64,000 bases of DNA from Methanobrevibacter sp. (GTDB taxonomy: Archaea; Methanobacteriota; Methanobacteria; Methanobacteriales; Methanobacteriaceae): positions 1 to 64,000 of the forward strand of contig NZ_JAFQXT010000027.1 of the NCBI RefSeq assembly GCF_017406825.1, written 5' to 3'. Position numbers and translations under genes: made by a program. Shown piece by piece: positions 15,884 through 25,132 of the stretch. Position 1 is the stretch's first letter; the number at the start of each line of letters is the position of its first letter. The notes under the pieces are model-generated. The model saw only the letters and a list, made by a program, of their open reading frames with translations, was not told where the DNA came from and ran no database searches.

Positions 15884-18742
15884 ATGGATGAAGTAAGCAA
15901 TATTGACATGTTTAAGAATGATGTGAGGTACAGGGAAAATATAGCTCATATTGAAACAATCCCCGCTAAAAAGGCCAGTTTCAAAAAAGTAGATAATCTA
16001 AACGAAAGGATTGTTGATTATCTCTCATCAAAGGATGTGAAGCTATACCGACATCAGGCAGATACCTATGAATCCATTCAAAACGGGGAAAATGTCATCA
16101 TCACAACCCCGACCGCTTCCGGAAAGACCCTCGCCTTTAACTTGCCCATAATGGAAACAATGATAAATGATGAGGATGCAACAGCATTGTACATCTATCC
16201 TGCTAAAGCATTGTCTAATGATCAGCTGCATGTTCTGGAAAACCTGGAAAGGGAACTGGACATCAAAATCAACCCAAGGACATATGACGGCGATACGCCA
16301 CGCGAAGAAAAAAGGGGAATACGCGAAAAATCAAGAATTGTTTTAACCAATCCATATCAGCTGCATCTCATTTTGGCATGGCACCATCAGTGGTCAAGGT
16401 TCTATAAAAACTTAAGATACATTGTCATTGATGAATCCCATTACTACAAGGGCGTGTTCGGTTCCAATGTGGCGTTTCTGATTAAAAGATTAAAGAGAAT
16501 TGCTAATTTTTACGGGTCATATCCCCAATTCATATTGTCCTCAGCGACACTGGCAAATCCTCTGGAGCTTGCCAATCGTTTAACCGGTGAAGATTTCGTT
16601 CTTGTTGATAATGACACATCACCAAGCGGTGAAAAGGACTTCATCCTTTATAATCCATTTAAGAATTATGTGAGAAATAAAGTCAATTCCCAAAATGCCC
16701 CTTCAGTCCATATGGAAACGGAGAATATATTCATGTATATGATGTTAAAAAACATCCAGACATTATGCTTCACAGTTTCAAGGAAGACAACCGAACTGAT
16801 TGCAATGTGGGCTAAAAATGACATGACTCAGGTTAAAGGAAAGCTGGCCCATAGAATTGCAGCTTACCGTGCAGGTTATCAGGCTCAGGAAAGGCGTGAA
16901 ATCGAAGAGGGACTTAAAAGCGGAAAATATTTGGGAGTGACATGCACCAATGCCCTGGAATTGGGAATTAATATAGGTTCTTTGGATGCAGTAATCATTT
17001 CCGGATATCCTGGAACTATGATATCAACATGGCAACAAGCCGGAAGGGCAGGCAGAAGCAATCAGAAATCTTTAGCAGTCCTTATTGCTTTTGAAAATCA
17101 GCTGGACCAGTATTTTATGAATAATCCAAAATTCTTCTTCGATAAGGCTCATGAAAATGCAATCATCGATTTAACAAATCCTATATTGCAGGAGGCTCAT
17201 CTGTTGTGCGCTGCCAAGGAATTGCCCCTTCAAAGGGGAGAGGCAGAAAAATATTTCTCAATATCCCAGGATGTAATCGACGGGTTGGTTTCCAAAAAGG
17301 ACCTGCATGAAAATCACAGGGGGGATTTCATGTATCCTTATGATGACAATCCCGCAATGGACCATTCCCTTGATCAGATTTCATCACAGGAGTTTAGGGT
17401 GATGAATAACGGCAACCTTCTTGAGACTATGGAAAAATCTCAGGTTTATCGTGAAGCTCATGAGGGAGCCATTCTAATCAACAAGGGAGATACCTATGTT
17501 GTAAATAGCGTCAATTTGAAAAACGGATATGTCAACGTATCCAAACAGGCGGTTGATTATCATACGATGGTTCTAAATCAGACTGACATCAACATTAAAA
17601 GGAAATTGTCAAAAACAAAATACGGCAATCTGACAATACACTTTGGAGAGTTGACTGTCCGGGAAGATTACTTCAAATATAAGAAAATGCAATTTTCAAA
17701 AGTGATTGGAACGTATCCTTTGGATTTGCCTCCTTTGAAATTCAACACCAAGGGATTATGGTTTACGATACCTAAACAAGTCAAGGACACTCTTGATGAC
17801 ATGTTCCCAAATGAAGAGGAAGTGTTTGCAGGAGGATTGCACGGTGCTGAACATGCTTTAATCGGATTGTTCCCGCTCCATACAATGTGTGACAGGTTTG
17901 ACATTGGAGGATTATCCACCAATTACCATGAAGATACTCAGGAAGCAACAATATTTATTTATGACGGTTATGAAGGTGGAATTGGAATATGTGAAAAAGC
18001 GGTTGACGTATTTGTTGATTTGCTTAATTCAACCATCGACCTTTTGGATAACTGTCAGTGCCAAAGCGGCTGTCCGGCTTGCATTTACTCACCGAAATGC
18101 GGAAATGACAATAAGCCTCTGCACAAAAACGCCACCAAATTTATCCTGGAATACATGTCTAAACTGATTTCAAATGAGACTATAGCTGAAAAAGAGGAGG
18201 TCAGTGTTGAGGAATCCGACGAGTTCGATGATTTCGCTGACGCATTAAAATTGTATGAAAAAGGGGATTATTCGGCTTCAAAAGATGTGTTAAATAGTGT
18301 TCTTGCCCATAACAATCAACATTCACAGGCTCTGGCTTTAATGGCTAAGATATTATATGAACAGGACCAGAGGGATATAGCATTGGTTTTTGTCAGAAAA
18401 TCATTATCATGCGACAGGTCCAATGAAATGGCAAATGAGCTTGAAGTTCTGCTGTCAAATAAGCCTCAAAAGCCTGATGTTATAGTGGATTCTCTTGACG
18501 ATATCGATACATTATATGAAGAGGCATATGATCTTTACGCCCAGGGAGATTTGGAAACATCTTTTGAAATATTGGAAAAACTTCTTGATTTTGATGATAA
18601 GAACTCAGAGGCACTTGCATTAATGGGCTTAATTTATTACCACTCGGGAATATTTCCAAAGGCAATTGAATATTATAAGAAAGCTTTAAAAATAAATAAA
18701 AATGGTGAAATGGTTAATGAATTAAAGATGAGGGTTTCCTAA
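15884..18742 (+). CDS. MrfA/Hrq1-like DEAD/DEAH-box helicase with C-terminal TPR region
   Basis: This 952-residue SF2 helicase has YRHQ (Q motif, about residue 58), Walker A TPTASGKT (75-82), VIDESHYYKG, SSATLANP, ALELGINIGSLD and QQAGRAGRS. A C-terminal Cys cluster with C724, C726, C730, C733 and C739 (CPACIYSPKC) matches the DUF1998/MrfA zinc-binding module. MrfA in Bacillus repairs mitomycin-type DNA damage by an excision pathway. Two TPR-like stretches follow (about residues 780-835 and 875-945; FDDFADALKLYEKGDY and AIEYYKKALKIN), an extension the bacterial enzyme does not have as far as I know. It is divergent from the AddA-like helicase and shares its regulatory element. Confidence 0.92.
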   Translation: MDEVSNIDMFKNDVRYRENIAHIETIPAKKASFKKVDNLNERIVDYLSSKDVKLYRHQADTYESIQNGENVIITTPTASGKTLAFNLPIMETMINDEDATALYIYPAKALSNDQLHVLENLERELDIKINPRTYDGDTPREEKRGIREKSRIVLTNPYQLHLILAWHHQWSRFYKNLRYIVIDESHYYKGVFGSNVAFLIKRLKRIANFYGSYPQFILSSATLANPLELANRLTGEDFVLVDNDTSPSGEKDFILYNPFKNYVRNKVNSQNAPSVHMETENIFMYMMLKNIQTLCFTVSRKTTELIAMWAKNDMTQVKGKLAHRIAAYRAGYQAQERREIEEGLKSGKYLGVTCTNALELGINIGSLDAVIISGYPGTMISTWQQAGRAGRSNQKSLAVLIAFENQLDQYFMNNPKFFFDKAHENAIIDLTNPILQEAHLLCAAKELPLQRGEAEKYFSISQDVIDGLVSKKDLHENHRGDFMYPYDDNPAMDHSLDQISSQEFRVMNNGNLLETMEKSQVYREAHEGAILINKGDTYVVNSVNLKNGYVNVSKQAVDYHTMVLNQTDINIKRKLSKTKYGNLTIHFGELTVREDYFKYKKMQFSKVIGTYPLDLPPLKFNTKGLWFTIPKQVKDTLDDMFPNEEEVFAGGLHGAEHALIGLFPLHTMCDRFDIGGLSTNYHEDTQEATIFIYDGYEGGIGICEKAVDVFVDLLNSTIDLLDNCQCQSGCPACIYSPKCGNDNKPLHKNATKFILEYMSKLISNETIAEKEEVSVEESDEFDDFADALKLYEKGDYSASKDVLNSVLAHNNQHSQALALMAKILYEQDQRDIALVFVRKSLSCDRSNEMANELEVLLSNKPQKPDVIVDSLDDIDTLYEEAYDLYAQGDLETSFEILEKLLDFDDKNSEALALMGLIYYHSGIFPKAIEYYKKALKINKNGEMVNELKMRVS

Positions 18743-19887
18743 GGGGAGCCCGCATAAGGTGAGAATCCTTCTGTAAAGTGTTCGCATACTTTTTCCAGTT
18801 CATCGGGAATTTCGATGTGTTGGGTACAATGATCAACACAAGTTCCGCAGAATGTGCAATCTTCGGCGGAAACTTTTTCATCAGCAAGTTTATCGAAGTA
18901 TAGTCTGTAGATATTGGATTCCGGGCGATTTGTGCTTATGTTGTATAAACTGAAATATTCAGGAATAGGAATCATTTCGGGACAGACATCCACGCAATAT
19001 CCGCATTCGCTGCACGGTACAGCAACACTGGAGTTAAGTTTTTCGGCCATCTTTTCTAAAAATTCTGTTTCTTCACCGCTCAGCGGTTCGAAATTCTCGA
19101 ATGTATCGCAGTTGTCAAGCAAATCATCCATCTTGCTCATCCCACTTAACACGATTTTAACGTTTTCAAGTGATGCGCAGAATCTCAATGCAAAGCTTGC
19201 GATTGATTTTTCTGGATTGAATTCTTTAAAGTCATTCCTTATTTCGTCATTAGGGTTTACGATGACTCCCCCTTTAAGGGGTTCCATAACATAAACGTCA
19301 ATGCCATGTTTTACGCATAGGTCGTAGCATTTATGGGCTTCAATTGCAGGGTCCTCCCAATCAAGATAGTTCAGTTCCAATTGGACAATATCCATCATGT
19401 CACCATATTTTTCAAGAACCTCTTCAAGTAGGCTTGCATTGTCATGGAAACTGAATCCGATTTTTCTGGCAATTCCATTTTCCTTCATTTTCCTGACATA
19501 TTCGAATGTGTTGTGTTTTTCGGCAAGCTTATACCATGGGGTGTTGATGTTGTGGATGAAGAACACGTCAAAATAATCAATGCCTAACCTTTCAAGCATT
19601 TCATTGACGAATCTGTCGTTATCATCTTCGCTTGTCAATGCCCATGTCGGCATTTTGTCGCAGATCTGGTAGGATTCGCGGGGATATCTTTCAACCACAG
19701 CTTTTCTTATGGCCACTTCGCTGGTTCCATTATGATAAGCGTAAGAGGTATCGAAATAGTTGAATCCTTTATCCATGTATATGTCAACCATTTGGTTGAA
19801 TAAATCCTGGTCTACTGATGTAGGGTCATTTTCATCGGTTAAGGGAAGCCTCATGCATCCGAAACCGAATTTTGATTTGTAAGTCAT
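18739..19887 (-). CDS. Aldo/keto reductase with C-terminal 4Fe-4S ferredoxin domain
   Basis: This 382-residue protein has an aldo/keto reductase barrel (GCMRLP near the start, NYFDTSYAYHNG with the catalytic Asp/Tyr region, FFIHNI, FSFHD, LNYLDW). A ferredoxin-like tail with CSECGYCVDVCPEM and CTFCGTCVDHCTQHI follows, enough for two 4Fe-4S clusters. Such fusions are common in anaerobes, and their substrates are mostly unknown; an electron-transfer link to ferredoxin is likely. The start has a GGAG ribosome binding site. It overlaps the convergent helicase by 4 bp and diverges from hypA. Confidence 0.92.
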   Translation of the reverse strand: MTYKSKFGFGCMRLPLTDENDPTSVDQDLFNQMVDIYMDKGFNYFDTSYAYHNGTSEVAIRKAVVERYPRESYQICDKMPTWALTSEDDNDRFVNEMLERLGIDYFDVFFIHNINTPWYKLAEKHNTFEYVRKMKENGIARKIGFSFHDNASLLEEVLEKYGDMMDIVQLELNYLDWEDPAIEAHKCYDLCVKHGIDVYVMEPLKGGVIVNPNDEIRNDFKEFNPEKSIASFALRFCASLENVKIVLSGMSKMDDLLDNCDTFENFEPLSGEETEFLEKMAEKLNSSVAVPCSECGYCVDVCPEMIPIPEYFSLYNISTNRPESNIYRLYFDKLADEKVSAEDCTFCGTCVDHCTQHIEIPDELEKVCEHFTEGFSPYAGSP

Positions 19888-19951
19888 AATATAATCTCCT
19901 TGATATTAACTTTATATAAATTAATATATATTTGTTGTTGTTATCAACATT

Positions 19952-19995
19952 CAAGTATTACTTGCAATAAGGTCATATATTAAATACTTTTATAA
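19952..19995 (+). promoter_or_regulatory. Inverted repeat and TATA box upstream of hypA
   Basis: CAAGTA-T-TACTTG (19952-19964) is a perfect inverted repeat with a 1-base centre. It is followed by TATA-like sequences (ATATTAAATAC, then TTTTATAAG near 19987). hypA starts at 20045. The repeat could be an operator for hypAB or for the divergent reductase gene. A nickel link is speculation. Confidence 0.35.
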
Positions 19996-20044
19996 GTAAA
20001 TAAAACTAAAATGTAAGTATTAATGTTTGAATAGGTGTAAAAAA

Positions 20045-20422
20045 ATGCACGAATTATCTATGGCACAGGGCATTATCAATGCAGTGCTGGAAACTGCAGA
20101 GGCAAATAATGCAACTGAGGTAAATGAAGTAACTGTCGAAGTAGGCAGATTAGCTATGATTAATCCAGAACAATTGGAATTCATATTAGGTGTTCTAATA
20201 GATAATACAATCATACAAGATGCGGAAATCAAATTTGAGGAAATTCCTGCTGAAATACAATGTCATGATTGTCAGTTTAACGGTGAAGCCATACTGGATG
20301 ACAGTGACCATTATGCTCCGCTTGTCAAATGCCCTAAATGCGACAGTTTAAATGTAGAGACTTTAAACGGTAAAGATATTGTCGTTAAAAATATTGTTAT
20401 TGAAAAACCTGATGATACTTAA
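20045..20422 (+). CDS. hypA: Hydrogenase nickel insertion protein HypA
   Basis: HypA delivers nickel to [NiFe]-hydrogenase together with HypB. The 125-residue protein begins with the diagnostic MHELSMAQ, where the N-terminal Met amine and His2 bind Ni. It carries a zinc site CHDC and CPKC near residues 77-105. The start at 20045 follows a GGTG ribosome binding site; the in-frame upstream codons from 20027 would bury His2 and are rejected. It is followed by hypB after 18 bp, so the two are cotranscribed. Methanogens need this pathway for F420-reducing, Eha/Ehb and Mvh hydrogenases. Confidence 0.96.
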   Translation: MHELSMAQGIINAVLETAEANNATEVNEVTVEVGRLAMINPEQLEFILGVLIDNTIIQDAEIKFEEIPAEIQCHDCQFNGEAILDDSDHYAPLVKCPKCDSLNVETLNGKDIVVKNIVIEKPDDT

Positions 20423-20440
20423 AATAATTGAGGTGAAAAT

Positions 20441-21094
20441 ATGCACCAGGTAGCTGATGTTGAAGTAGCAAAAAATATTATGGATGCAAATAAAAAATTA
20501 GCAGATAAAAACTTAAAAAATTTAGAAGAAAAAGACATATTCTGTGTTGATTTTGTAGGAGCAATTGGTTCTGGTAAAACAACACTCGTAGAAGAAATAA
20601 TAGATAATACTGATTATAAAATCGGCGTTTTAGCCGGAGATGTAATTTCAAAATTTGATGCAGGACGTATAGAAAAGCATAATGTTCCTGTTGTAGGTTT
20701 AAATACTGGTAAAGAATGCCACCTGGATGCTCATTTGGTAGGTCACGGCCTTGAAGACTTGCCGTTAGATGACTTGGACATGGTCATCATCGAAAATGTG
20801 GGCAACCTAATCTGTCCGGTTGACTTTGAGTTAGGTTCTCATTTAAGAATCGTTGTTGTGAGCGTCACTGAAGGTGATGACACTGTAGAAAAACATCCAA
20901 TCATCTTCCAAACATCAGATGTGGTTGTCATCAACAAGGTGGATCTTGCCGATGCCGTCGGAGCCGACGCCGATAAGATGGTTGCCGATGCTCAAAAATT
21001 AAATCCTAATGTTAAAGTTATCAAATCCAGTCTTAAACAAGGCTGCGGTTTAGATGAAATTATTGAAGTCATTGAAGAAGCAATGAACAGTTAA
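20441..21094 (+). CDS. hypB: Hydrogenase nickel incorporation GTPase HypB
   Basis: HypB is the SIMIBI GTPase that works with HypA in nickel delivery. The 217-residue protein has the P-loop GAIGSGKTT (about residues 40-48), GDVISKFDAGR, a metal site with Cys and His in GKECHLDAHLVG and the Cys in NLICPV, and the base-recognition NKVDL. The N-terminal CxxCGC nickel motif of some bacterial HypB proteins is absent, as usual in archaea. The start has a GAGGTG ribosome binding site. It forms an operon with hypA, and possibly with the DUF354 gene 24 bp downstream. Confidence 0.97.
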   Translation: MHQVADVEVAKNIMDANKKLADKNLKNLEEKDIFCVDFVGAIGSGKTTLVEEIIDNTDYKIGVLAGDVISKFDAGRIEKHNVPVVGLNTGKECHLDAHLVGHGLEDLPLDDLDMVIIENVGNLICPVDFELGSHLRIVVVSVTEGDDTVEKHPIIFQTSDVVVINKVDLADAVGADADKMVADAQKLNPNVKVIKSSLKQGCGLDEIIEVIEEAMNS

Positions 21095-21118
21095 TCATTA
21101 TTATAATCCGGTGGTAAC

Positions 21119-22150
21119 ATGAAAGTATGGATAGACATTTCAAACGCTCCTCACGTAAGATTTTTTAAGGATGTTATAAAATATCTGGAAGCCGAAGGCG
21201 AGGATGTAATTGTTACAGCAAGACAGTTTGGAGATATTCATAAGTTACTTGAAATGTATGAAATAGACTTCATTTCAGTCGGCAAGCATGGAGTCAGTTT
21301 ATATGACAAGCTTAGGGAAAGTACCCAAAGGGTATTCAATCTTGTGGACATCATACATGGCGAAAATGTTGACGTTGCCCTTAGCAAGCATTCTATAGAG
21401 CTTCCGAGAATATCATTCGGTTTAGGAATTCCTAGCTTATATGTCCTGGATAATGAACATGCCCTTGCGGCAAATAAGCTGACACTTCCTTTATGTGACA
21501 GGATTATCACCCCGGACATAATTGATTTTTGGAAGCTGATGAAATTTGGAGCTGACCCAAATACAATCATTCCATACGATGGTACTTCCGAATTGATGCA
21601 TTTTAAAAGCTTTAAATACAATGATAATGTTTTCAATGATTTAAACTTAGATTTGACTCATCCTAAAACCATTCTAATGAGGCCTGAACCTTCATTGGCA
21701 TCATATCTGAATGCGGATTGCAGAAAATCAGTTTTATCTCCGATAGTTGATGAGTTAAAGAATGTCGCCAACATCTTAATCCTGCCTAGATTCAAGGAAC
21801 AGGAGAACATATTTGAAGGCATTGAAAATGTCCATATACTGAAACCTCCTGTTGATACATCAAGCATTATCAAAAAATCAGACCTGGTTATTGGTGCTGG
21901 CGGAACAATGAATAGGGAAGCTGCAATCTTGCAGACTCCTGTTATTTCCTGTTATCCTGGAGAAACATTGTCTGTCGATCAGTATTATATCAATAAGGGA
22001 TTGATGTATCGGTCCCATGATAGTGATGATGTCATTAATAAGGCACTTGAGTTCATTGTCAACCCTCATGAAAAAATCGATGTGAAAACTGATGATTTAT
22101 TCCAGATTATTATAGATAACTTATATGATTTGGCACGTAACGGCAAATAG
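21119..22150 (+). CDS. DUF354 family GT-B-like protein
   Basis: This 343-residue protein begins MKVWIDISNAPHVRFF, typical of DUF354, a family with a GT-B glycosyltransferase/epimerase-like fold. A C-terminal nucleotide-sugar binding loop is suggested by DLVIGAGGTMNREAAILQTPVIS (about residues 255-278). The true substrate is unknown; relatives sit in archaeal surface-polysaccharide clusters. Its ribosome binding site is GGTGG. It follows hypB closely but has no obvious link to hydrogenase maturation, so shared transcription may be incidental. Confidence 0.8.
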   Translation: MKVWIDISNAPHVRFFKDVIKYLEAEGEDVIVTARQFGDIHKLLEMYEIDFISVGKHGVSLYDKLRESTQRVFNLVDIIHGENVDVALSKHSIELPRISFGLGIPSLYVLDNEHALAANKLTLPLCDRIITPDIIDFWKLMKFGADPNTIIPYDGTSELMHFKSFKYNDNVFNDLNLDLTHPKTILMRPEPSLASYLNADCRKSVLSPIVDELKNVANILILPRFKEQENIFEGIENVHILKPPVDTSSIIKKSDLVIGAGGTMNREAAILQTPVISCYPGETLSVDQYYINKGLMYRSHDSDDVINKALEFIVNPHEKIDVKTDDLFQIIIDNLYDLARNGK

Positions 22151-22175
22151 TTATTTATAGTAAAACTTTCATAAC

Positions 22176-22183
22176 TTTATATG
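22176..22183 (+). promoter_or_regulatory. TATA box of tRNA-Ala
   Basis: TTTATATG is centred about 25 bp before the tRNA 5' end, the expected spacing for an archaeal promoter that starts transcription at or near the mature 5' end. Confidence 0.55.
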
Positions 22184-22203
22184 ATATTCATATTTTTTTA
22201 TAT

Positions 22204-22276
<73 letters not shown>

Positions 22277-22315
22277 TTTTAAATTTTTATTAATAAACGA
22301 AACTGTGATTAGAAT

Positions 22316-23398
22316 ATGTTGTTAATCGCTCAAAACCATTTACAATTGATTGTTGAAATAGCAATAATGCTATTTGTCACATGGATATTTGTTTTAAACT
22401 TGATTCCGTTGTCACTTAGTGTTGTAACCTTTCTGTCCCTATTCATATTGGGAGGGTTTACAGTACTTTTCGGTGCGGATATTGCACTTTTGATAATATC
22501 TTCGAGTCAGGCAGAATTTACCCATCCATTTGGTCCGATTGCGCTTTTGGGAGCGGTCACCGCTCTTGCATCGCTGAAGGTGATGAAGGAATCGGGAGTG
22601 GATATTAGGCCACTTAGAAGATTTGTAATCCTGTTCATTGCAGGCATTACCGTGTTTGGAGGATTAATGCACAGGTCCTTTTTAATCTTATGGGTTTTAG
22701 GATTATTCTTCGGTTATCTGATAATTTCCAAATCCTTTAGGGAAAAATCCGTATTCACATTCAAAAGGATTTTATCATTCCTGGGAATATTGGCAGTAGG
22801 TTTCATACTTCTGGAAGTTGTTGCAAGGATAACAGGCATGACAATCTTTTCACCAATGTTAAGGTTAGGAAGGATTGAACAGTACTCCCTATCAAGTATT
22901 AAAACGGTATTGCATAACATTCAGTTAATAGGCCATAGCGCAGACGCATCATATTGGGGAGCGGAAGGAACGGCTTTCGCTGAAGGTTATATTACAATGC
23001 CTATGCAGTTGGTCTTATTCTTCGGATTACCTTTCCCAATGTTTTTCGGTATATTGGTCAACCAAAAGGATACAATCGATTATCTGCTTCCAGGTATATT
23101 TGGTTATGGATTCGACTTTGGAATATTAGGTTTAGTCGGTTTAGTGGTATTTGTGCTTGGAACCATACTAATTGGTTTTAAAGTATTGAAGATGTACCGT
23201 GAAAAAAGAGAGAAAAACAATAAAAAGTTCCTTGGTAAAGAAGTATTATTGACCGGTGCATTAGCGGCATTCTCCACACAGGCATTAATAGGCATGTTTG
23301 TATTTAACAGAACCATCAATGGTATGGCGTTATTAACATTTTTATTCTTGGGCACATTAATTTTAGCAAATGTCGTTACATTAAAAACAAGATCATAA
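22316..23398 (+). CDS. Polytopic membrane protein of unknown function
   Basis: This 360-residue protein has about eight to nine hydrophobic segments, for example residues 10-50, 58-85, 95-120, 120-140, 155-180, 225-245, 260-290 and 315-355. A long loop between about residues 185 and 225 contains SPMLRLGRIEQYSLSS and GHSADASYWGAEGTAF. I recognise no transporter or enzyme family. It is followed after 13 bp by the DUF1890 gene, so it may be cotranscribed with DUF1890-DUF1894-metE. There is no clear ribosome binding site at the ATG. Confidence 0.75.
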   Translation: MLLIAQNHLQLIVEIAIMLFVTWIFVLNLIPLSLSVVTFLSLFILGGFTVLFGADIALLIISSSQAEFTHPFGPIALLGAVTALASLKVMKESGVDIRPLRRFVILFIAGITVFGGLMHRSFLILWVLGLFFGYLIISKSFREKSVFTFKRILSFLGILAVGFILLEVVARITGMTIFSPMLRLGRIEQYSLSSIKTVLHNIQLIGHSADASYWGAEGTAFAEGYITMPMQLVLFFGLPFPMFFGILVNQKDTIDYLLPGIFGYGFDFGILGLVGLVVFVLGTILIGFKVLKMYREKREKNNKKFLGKEVLLTGALAAFSTQALIGMFVFNRTINGMALLTFLFLGTLILANVVTLKTRS

Positions 23399-23411
23399 TA
23401 GAGGTATTTAT

Positions 23412-23870
23412 ATGAAGGCTTTAGTTTTACTTGGATGTCCTGAGACTCCATCTCAAACTCCAATGGCAGTTTATGTATTCAATAAGTTAACAAACTTAGG
23501 TTATGATGTAACAATAGCTGCAAACCCTGCAGCATCCAAATTAGTGAAAATATCCGACCCTGAAGGATTCTATAATCTCAATCTTGTGGATTTGGAAAGA
23601 ACCTTGGGCGAAATTCAGCAGGGGGATTATGATTTATTGGTCGGTTTTGTACATAAGGATGCGGCGGCATCATTTTTCGTAACATTCGAACAAATTTTGC
23701 AATGCAAATCACTTGCACTGGTATTTTCCAGGGATGCCGATGAAGTGGCGGAATTTGTCACAATGATTGAAGAAAGCGGAAGCAATGCAATAATTGCAGC
23801 GGTCAGAGCTTTCCATAATCCTTCACCGATTAAAGTTAAATTCGACAGAGCAATAAAGGAGTTTGAATAG
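23412..23870 (+). CDS. DUF1890 family methanogen protein
   Basis: This 152-residue soluble protein, starting MKALVLLGCPETPSQTP, fits DUF1890, a family largely confined to methanogens with an alpha/beta Rossmann-like look (LGCPETP loop, YDVTIAANPAA, GDYDLLVGFVHKDAAA). Its function is unknown. The ribosome binding site is GAGGT. The next gene, DUF1894, starts 2 bp after its stop and metE overlaps that one. The tight three-gene set suggests a shared step around methionine or corrinoid methyl transfer, but that is inference. Confidence 0.85.
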   Translation: MKALVLLGCPETPSQTPMAVYVFNKLTNLGYDVTIAANPAASKLVKISDPEGFYNLNLVDLERTLGEIQQGDYDLLVGFVHKDAAASFFVTFEQILQCKSLALVFSRDADEVAEFVTMIEESGSNAIIAAVRAFHNPSPIKVKFDRAIKEFE

Positions 23871-23871
23871 A

Positions 23872-24186
23872 ATGTCTTTTTGTTTAGATACTTACCTTCA
23901 ACAATCTGATAATTATGAGATACATGCTTCAAAAGCCGGTTTCAAAGACTGTGCGATGATTATAAGATTCAAGGCAGATGATTTGGTTTACATCAAACCT
24001 GGTGATGAAGTATTAGGTGTTCGCGTAATCGGAATACCTCCCATACCAATAGGCTTCGACAACGAAAAAGGAACAGTCTTTTTACCTTATACAAAGCCAT
24101 GTCACGGAACTTCAGTGGTGGAACTTCCAATCACTGAAGAGGAAGTCGAAAAAATCAGAAAGTTAGATACCGGTAATAAAAAATGA
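23872..24186 (+). CDS. DUF1894 family methanogen protein
   Basis: This 104-residue protein matches DUF1894, which regularly accompanies DUF1890 in methanogens. Conserved-looking parts are IHASKAGFKDCAMII, the loop IKPGDEVLGVRVIGIPPIPIG and TKPCHGTSVVELP. Two Cys residues (DCAM and PCHG) could bind metal. The start is ATG at 23872; the upstream in-frame TTG at 23863 overlaps the DUF1890 gene and is unlikely. The end overlaps the metE start in ATGA. The function is unknown. Confidence 0.85.
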   Translation: MSFCLDTYLQQSDNYEIHASKAGFKDCAMIIRFKADDLVYIKPGDEVLGVRVIGIPPIPIGFDNEKGTVFLPYTKPCHGTSVVELPITEEEVEKIRKLDTGNKK

Positions 24187-25127
24187 AATCCACAGTAGTT
24201 GGAAGCTATCCAGTGGAACTTAAAGAGCTATCTTCCTCAAAAGACAAGCTTCTGAAATTCCTAGGAGCTCATGATACATATAAAGACGCCATCAAAAGCA
24301 GCGTCATCGCTCAGCTTGATGCAGGAGTCGATATAATCTCTGACGGTCAAGTTAGGGGAGACATGGTTTCTATTTTTACAGAATATATTCCCGGAATGAG
24401 GATTGAAGACGGAAACACCTTCATTGTTTCCAAAATCAGGAATCCCACTAAAGAAATCTCAGTAAAGGACTTGCAATATGCAAAAAAAGTCATGAGTGAT
24501 TATTATGGCGGCAAGATTCCTGAAGGAAAAGGAGTTAAGGGAATAATCACAGGTCCAAATACCATTGTCCATTCTTCCAGAATTCAGGCTTTCTATAAAA
24601 ACAAGGAAGATGCCATTATCGACTTGGCGCATAGTCTAAAGCATGAAGTCGATGCAATTGCAAAAAAGGCGGAACCTTCCTATATTCAGATAGATGAGCC
24701 GTTTTTATCCACAGGAATGGTTGATATGAAAACTGCCCGTGAAGCCATTGACATTCTGCGCGACGGTTTGGATGTTCCGTTGGCAATGCATGTTTGCGGA
24801 ATTCTATCTCAGGCGTTTAAGGATATTTCCAGATTCAATGTTGACATTCTTGATTTTGAATTTGCCGGCAACAATGTTAATATTGGGGTTTTGGAAAAAA
24901 ATGCAGATTTGATAGCCAATAAGAAAATCGGATTCGGCTGCATTGATTCATCTGTAAATACGCTAGATGATGCAAAGGATGTAGAAGAATTGGTCAAAAA
25001 AGCTATTGAAATAGTTGGAAAGGATAATCTAATTTTGGATCCTGATTGCGGTTTGAGAAGGGCCCCTAAAGATATAGCATTCGGTAAACTAAAACTGTTG
25101 AATGAAATCAAGGACAAATACAGTTGA
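24183..25127 (+). CDS. metE: MetE-core methionine synthase
   Basis: This 314-residue protein matches the C-terminal catalytic half of cobalamin-independent methionine synthase. The zinc ligands are visible in MHVCG (His and Cys, about residues 207-209), IDEPF (Glu region) and DPDCGLR (about residue 287). In Methanothermobacter the short enzyme takes the methyl group from methylcobamide rather than methyltetrahydrofolate, and this protein is the same size. It starts inside the DUF1894 stop (ATGA overlap), so translation is probably coupled. Confidence 0.92.
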   Translation: MKSTVVGSYPVELKELSSSKDKLLKFLGAHDTYKDAIKSSVIAQLDAGVDIISDGQVRGDMVSIFTEYIPGMRIEDGNTFIVSKIRNPTKEISVKDLQYAKKVMSDYYGGKIPEGKGVKGIITGPNTIVHSSRIQAFYKNKEDAIIDLAHSLKHEVDAIAKKAEPSYIQIDEPFLSTGMVDMKTAREAIDILRDGLDVPLAMHVCGILSQAFKDISRFNVDILDFEFAGNNVNIGVLEKNADLIANKKIGFGCIDSSVNTLDDAKDVEELVKKAIEIVGKDNLILDPDCGLRRAPKDIAFGKLKLLNEIKDKYS

Positions 25128-25132
25128 TTCCT

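Noticed and set aside
23104-23463. Minus-strand frame of 119 codons across the end of the membrane protein gene
   Set aside because: It is antisense to two well-supported genes and has a low-complexity product.
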